Below are positions 1 to 5,154 of a DNA stretch of 5,154 nt, piece after piece. Under the pieces are notes generated by a model. The model worked only from the letters and a program-made list of their open reading frames with translations, was not told the DNA's origin and did no database searches. A program made the position numbers and the translations under genes. Positions within the stretch are counted from its first letter, which is position 1. Each line of letters starts with the position of its first letter. This DNA comes from Alphaproteobacteria bacterium (GTDB lineage: Bacteria; Pseudomonadota; Alphaproteobacteria; RS24), in assembly GCA_015163825.1 (NCBI GenBank), contig JAAOIL010000106.1:1-5154 (forward strand), in the 5' to 3' direction.

Positions 1-57
1 AATGGCAGAACAAGCAAAGCATTAAGGGCGCTTGGCTATCCTGTAGAGATTTATTAG
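1..57 (+). CDS. C-terminal tail of an unidentified upstream gene (partial)
   Basis: Frame 1 is open from the window edge and ends at TAG 55-57, giving the peptide NGRTSKALRALGYPVEIY. The composition (charged/hydrophobic alternation, 'ALRALGYPVE') looks like the end of a folded soluble protein, but I do not recognise the family and name no function. The other forward frames are less convincing: frame 2 closes after 7 codons, and frame 3 stays open but runs through the ribosome binding site and start of the next gene. The stop lies 51 nt before the transporter start, on the same strand, so the two could be co-transcribed. The start and most of the gene lie outside the window. Confidence 0.45.
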   Translation, partial: NGRTSKALRALGYPVEIY

Positions 58-96
58 CGCTCATTTTATGCACTAGCACTGCCCCTATATTTCGGG

Positions 97-101
97 TAAG
101 G
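97..101 (+). promoter_or_regulatory. Ribosome binding site of the GPH transporter gene
   Basis: TAAGG lies 7 nt before the ATG at 109. The TAA at 97-99 is also an in-frame stop, so 109 is the only ATG available to this reading frame. No convincing -35/-10 pair or hairpin was seen in the 51-nt gap 58-108; a TATATT at 86-91 has no matching -35 and sits too close to the ribosome binding site. Confidence 0.6.
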
Positions 102-108
102 TTTTGTT

Positions 109-1548
109 ATGTCGGATTCACAAGTGGTGGTAAAGAAGCCCAGCAAGGGTGTGCAATTCTTTTATGGGTTGGGGGCTATGCCCTATGGTATAAAGGATAA
201 TGGGTTCAGTTATTTTTTATTGATATTTTATTCGCAAGTGTTGGGTTTGCCGCCTTATGCCGCTAGTTTGGCACTTGCCATAGCGATAGCGATTGATGCG
301 GTTTCAGACCCGATTGTGGGCTATGTTTCTGATAATTGGCGCTCCAAATTTGGTCGCCGTCATCCGTTTATGTATGTGGCGATGATACCGATATGTTTGA
401 GTTATGTTTTCTTGTGGAATCCGCCAGCGGAGGTTATTGCGGATAAAGAGTTGCTGTTTTATTATTTGCTAGCGCTGGCGGTGTTGGTTCGCATTTTGAT
501 TACATTTTTTGAGGTGCCGAACACGGCTCTTATATCAGAGTTCACAGATGATTATGATATGCGAACAGGTTTGATGGGTTTGCGTTATATGTTTGGCTGG
601 CTGGGTGGTATAGGTATGGCGATGCTTGGTTATTTTGTATTTTTGGGCGATGCGGATTCGCTGGTGGCAGAAGGTGTTGTGTCGGGTTATGGTGCTTATG
701 GTATGATGGCGGCGGGGTTGATGTTTGTGGGCATGTTGGTGTCGGCATTGGGCACGCACCGCACGATAGAAACTTTGCATGTGCCGCCTTCACGCACGCG
801 CCCTCGCTTGGCGGATGTCTTTCGGGAGTTATGGGAGACGACCCGTAATTATTCTTTTCGTGTGTTGTTTGTTGCGTCTATTTTTTCGGGAACGGCTGCG
901 GGTTTGGGTGCGGCGATGAGTGTTTATTTCAATACTTTTTATTGGGGGCTTGCGCCACAGCAACTTGGATTATTTAGTATTGTGCATGTGTTTTCTGCTT
1001 TGTGTGCTTTGCCTGCCGCCTATGTGCTTGGCAAAAAGTTTGAGAAGAAGCAGGCGGCTATGGGTAGTTTTTTCATTATGATTGCTTTTGGTCCTGTTAT
1101 GGTGTTGGCACGATTGGCAGATTTACTACCGCCGAATGGTAGCGATCTTTTATTTTTATTATTGGCGGTGCATACTTTTATAGAGGTCGGTATGATTATT
1201 ATATTTTTCACTTTATTTGGGGCGATGATGGCAGATGTCGTAGAAGACAGCGCCGTAGATACCGCAAGGCGAAGTGAGGGTGTGTTGTTTGCGGCGCGGG
1301 GTTTTGCGGGAAAGATGGTGTCTGGTGTGGGTGTTCTTATTGCGGGGTTGATAATCACGGCGGCTGGTTTACAGCCCAGCATTACCACGCCTGATAATGT
1401 GCCGCCCGATGTTTTGCGCAATCTTGTTTTATACACCGTGCCTGTGCAAGTGTTATTCTATGGCACGGCTTTGTATATATTGCGTTATTATCGTATTACC
1501 CGCCAGAAACACGGGCGTAATTTAGCGGAACTTTCGCAAGCGAATTAG
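109..1548 (+). CDS. GPH/MelB-like MFS transporter (MFS_2 family)
   Basis: This is an inner-membrane secondary transporter of 479 residues, of normal length for the glycoside-pentoside-hexuronide:cation symporter family. About 12 hydrophobic segments can be read (near 15-40, 48-68, 87-104, 115-138, 156-178, 195-215, 251-273, 284-308, 316-338, 345-372, 391-420 and 436-459), with a basic central loop at 216-250 and a basic tail. The family signature follows TM2: D63-A-V-S-D67-P-I-V-G71, then D75 and F81-G-R-R-H-P86. D63 and D67 align with the Na+-site aspartates D55 and D59 of E. coli MelB. A second family motif, D376 to R388-S-E-G391, precedes TM11. Together these favour cation-coupled symport. 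The substrate cannot be read from sequence: most characterised members carry sugars, but the superfamily also includes the vertebrate lysolipid carrier MFSD2A, and the next gene is an acyl-CoA dehydrogenase. The gene is very rich in G and T on the coding strand. Family assignment is firm; substrate is unknown. Confidence 0.9.
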   Translation: MSDSQVVVKKPSKGVQFFYGLGAMPYGIKDNGFSYFLLIFYSQVLGLPPYAASLALAIAIAIDAVSDPIVGYVSDNWRSKFGRRHPFMYVAMIPICLSYVFLWNPPAEVIADKELLFYYLLALAVLVRILITFFEVPNTALISEFTDDYDMRTGLMGLRYMFGWLGGIGMAMLGYFVFLGDADSLVAEGVVSGYGAYGMMAAGLMFVGMLVSALGTHRTIETLHVPPSRTRPRLADVFRELWETTRNYSFRVLFVASIFSGTAAGLGAAMSVYFNTFYWGLAPQQLGLFSIVHVFSALCALPAAYVLGKKFEKKQAAMGSFFIMIAFGPVMVLARLADLLPPNGSDLLFLLLAVHTFIEVGMIIIFFTLFGAMMADVVEDSAVDTARRSEGVLFAARGFAGKMVSGVGVLIAGLIITAAGLQPSITTPDNVPPDVLRNLVLYTVPVQVLFYGTALYILRYYRITRQKHGRNLAELSQAN

Positions 1549-1592
1549 TTGCTTATCTGGTGGGGAGGGGATATGCTTACGCCTCAAATAAA

Positions 1593-1598
1593 AGGGAG
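1593..1598 (+). promoter_or_regulatory. Ribosome binding site of the acyl-CoA dehydrogenase gene
   Basis: AGGGAG stands 6 nt before the ATG at 1605, and an in-frame TGA at 1602-1604 directly precedes that ATG, which fixes the start. A second purine block, GGGGAGGGG at 1562-1570, lies upstream of another ATG (1573) in a different frame that closes after 17 codons. The 56-nt gap from 1549 to 1604 shows no inverted repeat or T-tract that would serve as a terminator. Confidence 0.65.
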
Positions 1599-1604
1599 AT
1601 TTGA

Positions 1605-3386
1605 ATGCCGTATCGTGCGCCGATAGATGAAATCCAGTTTGCTTTATTCCACGAGGCGGGTTTTGCGCGCCTTATTGAAAGCGGAAAATATCCAGACTTG
1701 ACGGAGGAATTGGCACAAGCCATCACCACCGAAGCGGCGAAATTGGCAACGAATGTCGTCGCCCCTATCTATAAACAAGCCGATGAGGAAGGCGTGGAAT
1801 TTGACGCTGGCGGGGTCAAAGTCTCGGCGGCGATAAAGTCTGCTTATGAGGAATATCAAAAGGCGGGGTGGACGGCACTCATCGCCCCACCGAAATATGG
1901 CGGGCAAGGTCTGCCGCTCTCATTATCCAATGCCGTGGCAGAGATGATGAATGCCAATGCCGCTTTTTATCTTTGCCCTATGCTATCGGCTAGCGGGGTA
2001 GAGGCATTGCTCGCCCACGCAACGGATGAGCAGCAACAAAAATATCTGCCGCAAATCGTATCGGGCGTGTGGAGTGCGACAATGTTATTAACAGAATCGC
2101 AAGCGGGTTCTGATGTTGGTAATATCCGCACGAAAGCAATCCCACAAGGCGATGGCAGTTATAAATTATCGGGGACGAAAATATACATTACTTATGGCGA
2201 CCACGATATGTGCGACAACATTATTCACTTTGTGTTGGCACGAACACCAGATGCGCCCGAAGGCACAAAAGGCATATCTTTATTTCTAGTACCGAAAATA
2301 CTGGTCAATGATGATGGATCATTGGGGGCGCGTAATGATATTCATTGCATAGGGCTAGAAAAGAAAATGGGAATACACGCCAGCCCAACTTGCGTGATGG
2401 CGATGGGCGAAAATGAGGGCGCAATAGGGTGGCTTGTCGGGGGAGAGTTTCAAGGCATGGCATGTATGTTCACGATGATGAATAATGCGCGTCTGGCAGT
2501 TGGTGTGCAAGGGGTTGGTCTGGCAGAGGCAGCCACGCAACACGCATTTGACTATGCCAACACCCGCAAACAAGGACGCGCCCCCGATGCGGAGAAGTCT
2601 GATAATGCGGCGGTAGAGATTATCAATCATCCTGATGTGCGCCGTATGCTGATGACGATGCGGTGCCTGACCGATGCGGCGCGGGCTATTTGCTATGATA
2701 ATGCGGTGCACGCCGATATTGCTAACAGCACAGGCGATGAGGAAGCGAAACTGCGGAGCGATTTACTGACACCCATCTCCAAAGCCTTCAGCACTGATAG
2801 TGCGAATGAGGTTGCCTCGTTAGGGGTGCAGGTGCATGGCGGTATGGGCTTTATAGAGGAAGCAGGCGCGGCACAATATATGCGGGACGCTAGAATTCTA
2901 CCGATATATGAAGGCACGAATGGTATCCAAGCGATGGATTTAGTCATGCGGAAAATATCGCTAGCGGGTGGGGCGGCACTTAAAAACTATATTGGCGAAA
3001 TGCGCGAAACTGCCGAACTATGCCGACAATCCAATCACCAGATATTGGGGGAGATTGCGCTTTCATTAAGCGACGCCCTAGACGCATTAGATGACGCAAC
3101 AGATTGGCTTCACACAACACTAAAAGAAAAAGCCCAAGATGCTCTGGCAGGGGCTTCGGCTTATTTAAGGTTGATAGGGCTGGCATCGGGCGGGCATTAT
3201 CTGGCAAGAGGCGCATTAGCCACCCAGCAAGAAAAAGATTTTTCCCCTGAATTCTGCAAGCGCAAATTGGCATCGGCTCACTTTTTTGCGCAACATTTGC
3301 TCTGCCAGTGCAAGGGCTTAACGCAAAGCGTCAAGGCGGGTGGGGCGGTGCTAGACGATATCGGGCTAGAAGCATTCACGAATTAG
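1605..3386 (+). CDS. Acyl-CoA dehydrogenase, DmdC-like long form
   Basis: This cytoplasmic FAD flavoenzyme would catalyse alpha,beta-dehydrogenation of an acyl-CoA thioester, passing electrons to ETF. It has 593 residues, matching the roughly 600-residue subfamily that includes 3-methylmercaptopropionyl-CoA dehydrogenase (DmdC). In order: the short N-terminal extension typical of the subfamily (MPYRAPIDEIQFAL, 1-14); the helical N-terminal domain to about 155; the FAD/substrate beta-domain with T163-E-S-Q-A-G-S-D170; a subfamily block at about 199-210 (DHDMCDNIIHFV) and 226-243 (LFLVPKILVNDDGSLGAR); R296 with V301-Q-G in the helical C-domain; Q409-V-H-G-G-M-G-F; and Y435-E436-G-T-N-G, where E436 is the predicted catalytic base. 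Residues from about 455 to 593 form the extra C-terminal helical domain of this long form. All key residues are present and the frame is intact. The substrate is unproven: DMSP-derived, branched- or medium-chain acyl-CoAs are all possible, and no other dmd gene is in the window, so I give no symbol. Base composition differs sharply from the preceding transporter gene. Confidence 0.93.
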   Translation: MPYRAPIDEIQFALFHEAGFARLIESGKYPDLTEELAQAITTEAAKLATNVVAPIYKQADEEGVEFDAGGVKVSAAIKSAYEEYQKAGWTALIAPPKYGGQGLPLSLSNAVAEMMNANAAFYLCPMLSASGVEALLAHATDEQQQKYLPQIVSGVWSATMLLTESQAGSDVGNIRTKAIPQGDGSYKLSGTKIYITYGDHDMCDNIIHFVLARTPDAPEGTKGISLFLVPKILVNDDGSLGARNDIHCIGLEKKMGIHASPTCVMAMGENEGAIGWLVGGEFQGMACMFTMMNNARLAVGVQGVGLAEAATQHAFDYANTRKQGRAPDAEKSDNAAVEIINHPDVRRMLMTMRCLTDAARAICYDNAVHADIANSTGDEEAKLRSDLLTPISKAFSTDSANEVASLGVQVHGGMGFIEEAGAAQYMRDARILPIYEGTNGIQAMDLVMRKISLAGGAALKNYIGEMRETAELCRQSNHQILGEIALSLSDALDALDDATDWLHTTLKEKAQDALAGASAYLRLIGLASGGHYLARGALATQQEKDFSPEFCKRKLASAHFFAQHLLCQCKGLTQSVKAGGAVLDDIGLEAFTN

Positions 3387-3447
3387 CGTAATAAAACGCA
3401 AGATTGTTTGATTTTATGTTTGCTGTGCTGGGCGGTATGCTTGGCTT
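3387..3447 (+). other. Intergenic gap before glmU, no clear terminator or promoter
   Basis: This 61-nt gap has only a 4-bp GCGT/ACGC pair (3386-3389 with 3396-3399), with no T-tract immediately after it, so it is not a credible terminator. No good -35/-10 pair was found; TATGCT at 3436-3441 lacks a partner at normal spacing. GlmU has no strong Shine-Dalgarno: the best candidate is GGGCGG at 3430-3435, 12 nt from the ATG. A 12-codon ORF (3416-3451, MFAVLGGMLGL then TGA) ends on the glmU start as ATGA, which may explain translation without a strong ribosome binding site. Confidence 0.5.
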
Positions 3448-4761
3448 ATGAGTGATTCTGATTTCACAGCAATAATCCTAGCGGCGGGGAAGGGCACACG
3501 TATGCACTCTGCCACGCCGAAGGTTCTGCACACTTTGGCGGGTCGTGCGATGCTTGGTTATGTGTTGGCAGCAGCACAAGAAGCGGGGGCGAAACAAATA
3601 TGTTTAGTCACAGCACCCAATCAAAATAGTGTGCGCGATTATGCCGATACACAAATGGATATTACACATTGCCTACAAAAAAAACAAAACGGCACGGGTG
3701 ATGCGGTGGCGGTGGCAATGGCACAATGTAATCACGAACGTGTTGTTGTGTTGTTTGGTGATACCCCAATGTTGGGTGCAGATGTTTTACGCAATCTTGC
3801 AAACACAAAAGCCGATGTTGCGGTGATGGGTTTTGAACCAGATGACCCCGCACAATATGGGCGCATAATTATGAAAGACAATAACCCGACAAAAATAATA
3901 GAATATAAAGATGCAGATGAAATCACACGCGCCATACCATTATGCAATGGTGGCGCAATGAGTGTGCGCCGCGATGTGTTGCAAGACTTGCTACCGCAAT
4001 TACAAAATGACAATGCACAAGGGGAATATTATTTGCCGGATATTGTCGGGCTGGCACACACGAAAAACCACACGACAACACTGGTAATGGCTTCGCCGCA
4101 AAATGCACAAGGCGTTGATAGTCGGGCGGGGTTGGCGGCGGCGGAAGCCTTGATACAAAAGGGTTTGCGGCGCAAGCACTTGTTGGCGGGGGTCGGTATG
4201 CAAGACCCGACAAGTGTGTTTTTAAGCTATGATACACGCATTGCGCCCGATGTTTTTTTGGAGCCAAATATACAAATAAATACGGGCGTTTCTATTGGGG
4301 CGGGCAGTGTTATAAAATCGTTTTCACATTTAGAAGGTGTGGTGATTGGTGCGAATGTGCAAGTCGGACCATTTGCAAGATTGCGCCCCGACACAAATAT
4401 AAAAGACAATGCGCGCATCGGTAATTTTGTAGAGATAAAAAAAGCGGATATAGGTGTTGGCAGTAAAGTTTCGCATTTGTCTTATATAGGTGATGCGCGT
4501 TTGGGCAGCGATGTTAATATCGGTGCGGGTGTTATCACTTGTAATTATGATGGCGAAACAAAACACTTAACACAAATAGAAGATGGTGCTTTTGTCGGTT
4601 CCAATAGTTCGTTGATTGCCCCGATAACGATTGGGGCAAAATCTTATATCGGATCGGGTTCGTCTTTGTCTAAAAATGTTGCGGCGAGAAGTTTAGCACT
4701 GACACGCGCACCGCTTCGTGAGATAAAAAATTACACAAAGAATAAAAAGGCGAAAAAATAA
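3448..4761 (+). CDS. glmU: Bifunctional UDP-GlcNAc pyrophosphorylase / glucosamine-1-P acetyltransferase
   Basis: GlmU acetylates glucosamine-1-phosphate with acetyl-CoA and then joins the product to UTP, giving UDP-GlcNAc for peptidoglycan and lipid A. The N-terminal uridyltransferase domain (about 1-226) carries L11-A-A-G-K-G-T-R-M19, K25, Q77, G82-T83-G84, D105 in FGDTP, E152 and N167. The Mg2+-binding Asn of E. coli GlmU (N227) aligns with D224 in GVDSR, an unusual change. A helical linker (about 227-246) leads to the left-handed beta-helix of hexapeptide repeats, with R311-L-R-P, K331-K332, H343 (equivalent of the catalytic His363), Y346, N357, N366-Y-D-G and K372, all 20 below E. coli numbering. 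The tail is lysine-rich. At 437 residues it is shorter than the 456 of E. coli, by about one beta-helix coil between residues 290 and 305, as is usual in alphaproteobacteria as far as I recall. The ATG at 3448 is the only ATG upstream of the nucleotide motif in this frame (in-frame TGA at 3409). The stop overlaps glmS. Confidence 0.97.
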   Translation: MSDSDFTAIILAAGKGTRMHSATPKVLHTLAGRAMLGYVLAAAQEAGAKQICLVTAPNQNSVRDYADTQMDITHCLQKKQNGTGDAVAVAMAQCNHERVVVLFGDTPMLGADVLRNLANTKADVAVMGFEPDDPAQYGRIIMKDNNPTKIIEYKDADEITRAIPLCNGGAMSVRRDVLQDLLPQLQNDNAQGEYYLPDIVGLAHTKNHTTTLVMASPQNAQGVDSRAGLAAAEALIQKGLRRKHLLAGVGMQDPTSVFLSYDTRIAPDVFLEPNIQINTGVSIGAGSVIKSFSHLEGVVIGANVQVGPFARLRPDTNIKDNARIGNFVEIKKADIGVGSKVSHLSYIGDARLGSDVNIGAGVITCNYDGETKHLTQIEDGAFVGSNSSLIAPITIGAKSYIGSGSSLSKNVAARSLALTRAPLREIKNYTKNKKAKK

Positions 4762-4763
4762 TG
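4744..4763 (+). promoter_or_regulatory. glmU/glmS translational junction: SD-like AAAAAGG and TAATG overlap
   Basis: AAAAAGG (4744-4750), inside the last glmU codons, can act as a Shine-Dalgarno 10 nt before the glmS ATG at 4761. The glmU stop TAA (4759-4761) and the glmS start ATG (4761-4763) share one base. This arrangement is typical of translational coupling and implies one transcript for both genes. It leaves no room for a glmS leader ribozyme of the Firmicutes type. Confidence 0.75.
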
Positions 4764-5154
4764 TGCGGTATTATTGGCATTGTCGGCAATGAGAACACAC
4801 CTTCTGTTTCCGCTTCTATATTTGAGGGTCTGAAGCGGTTGGAATATCGTGGCTATGATAGTGCGGGTATTGCGACCCTAGAGGGGGGGCAATTGCATAG
4901 GCGCAGGGCGCAGGGCAAGTTGAATGCTTTGCGTGATACATTAGAGGCGTCTCCTTTAGCGGGGCATTTGGGGATAGGGCACACGCGTTGGGCGACGCAT
5001 GGCGCGGCGGTAGAGGCGAATGCGCATCCGCATAGCACACAGCGTGTGGCGGTTGTCCATAATGGCATTATAGAGAATTACAAACCCCTGAAGGGGGAGT
5101 TGATAGCGGGGGGTGCCACTTTCACCTCTGATACAGATACGGAGGTTATTGCTC
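4761..5154 (+). CDS. glmS: Glutamine--fructose-6-phosphate aminotransferase (isomerizing), N-terminal part
   Basis: GlmS converts fructose-6-phosphate and glutamine to glucosamine-6-phosphate and glutamate in the cytoplasm, the committed step toward UDP-GlcNAc. Only the first 131 codons are present; the frame is open to the window edge, so the rest of the glutaminase domain and both sugar-isomerase (SIS) domains lie beyond. The start MCGIIGIVGN places Cys2 as the N-terminal nucleophile after methionine removal, so the start is certain. Further class II amidotransferase motifs are L27-E-Y-R-G-Y-D-S-A-G, H74-T-R-W-A-T-H80-G, A88-H-P-H, V99-H-N101-G102-I-I-E-N-Y (oxyanion hole Asn/Gly) and S123-D124-T-D-T-E for glutamine binding. 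The ATG overlaps the glmU stop by one base. A run of seven G (4883-4889) encodes part of E-G-G-Q and does not break the frame. Confidence 0.97.
   Translation, partial: MCGIIGIVGNENTPSVSASIFEGLKRLEYRGYDSAGIATLEGGQLHRRRAQGKLNALRDTLEASPLAGHLGIGHTRWATHGAAVEANAHPHSTQRVAVVHNGIIENYKPLKGELIAGGATFTSDTDTEVIA

Noticed and set aside
1..57. Assigning the upstream tail to a carboxylesterase/phospholipase because of 'ALRALGYPVE'
   Set aside because: That family continues after this point into a conserved His-containing segment (YPMGHSV-like), but here the frame stops, so the similarity is too weak to name the gene.
86..91. TATATT as a -10 box for the transporter
   Set aside because: There is no -35-like hexamer at 16-18 nt spacing (ATTTTA at best), and transcription would begin inside or next to the ribosome binding site.
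1020..1436. 138-codon open frame on the minus strand inside the transporter gene
   Set aside because: It lies wholly antisense to a clear membrane protein gene; its Ser/Thr/Asn/Lys-rich product shows no domain and reflects the skewed codon use of the + strand gene.
3386..3399. GCGT-ACGC inverted pair after the dehydrogenase stop as a terminator
   Set aside because: The stem is only 4 bp and no T-run immediately follows it.
3629..3826. 65-codon + strand frame within glmU
   Set aside because: It is out of frame with the conserved uridyltransferase domain, with a Met/Trp/Cys-rich product of no recognisable type.
3923..4267. 114-codon open frame on the minus strand inside glmU
   Set aside because: It is antisense to highly conserved glmU coding sequence, the product is Pro/His/Cys-rich with no recognisable motif, and no ribosome binding site was evident.
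1..5154. CRISPR array, insertion sequence, tRNA or rRNA, attachment site or defence system
   Set aside because: No direct repeats with spacers, terminal inverted repeats, transposase, tRNA-like cloverleaf or defence domains were seen; nearly all bases lie in four well-supported housekeeping or metabolic genes.

Overview
The window looks like an ordinary bacterial chromosome segment, most probably from an alphaproteobacterium. The evidence is the gene content and protein style: a GlmU with the short beta-helix form and the 'FSHLEG' to 'GPFARLRP' linker that I associate with Alphaproteobacteria, glmU directly followed by glmS, and an acyl-CoA dehydrogenase of the long DmdC-like type common in that class. 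GC looks mid-range (roughly 40-55% in a few lines counted by hand), so this is not a high-GC rhizobial or Rhodobacter-type genome. Genus cannot be told from the sequence alone.

Layout, all on the + strand and tightly packed: (1) positions 1-57, the probable last 18 codons of an unidentified gene; (2) 109-1548, a 12-TM sugar/cation-symporter-type transporter (GPH/MelB-like, MFS_2); (3) 1605-3386, a full-length acyl-CoA dehydrogenase resembling 3-methylmercaptopropionyl-CoA dehydrogenase (DmdC) and its unassigned relatives; (4) 3448-4761, glmU, bifunctional UDP-GlcNAc synthesis enzyme; (5) 4761-end, the first 131 codons of glmS, which starts inside the glmU stop codon (TAATG). Intergenic gaps are only 51, 56 and 61 nt, with no convincing terminator in any of them, so read-through across the whole set is possible. 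No gap exceeds 300 nt.

Functionally there are two units. GlmS makes glucosamine-6-phosphate and GlmU performs the last two steps to UDP-GlcNAc, the precursor of peptidoglycan and lipid A; the intermediate enzyme GlmM is not in the window. The transporter and acyl-CoA dehydrogenase may form a separate uptake/oxidation pair, which is inference from adjacency only.

I looked for an undescribed system, RNA gene, mobile element, CRISPR array or repeat family and found none. The points worth a second look are modest: an Asn-to-Asp change at the predicted Mg2+ ligand of the GlmU uridyltransferase site, a strong G+T versus A+C composition shift between neighbouring co-directional genes, two tiny ORFs that abut or overlap real start codons, and the transporter/dehydrogenase pairing.
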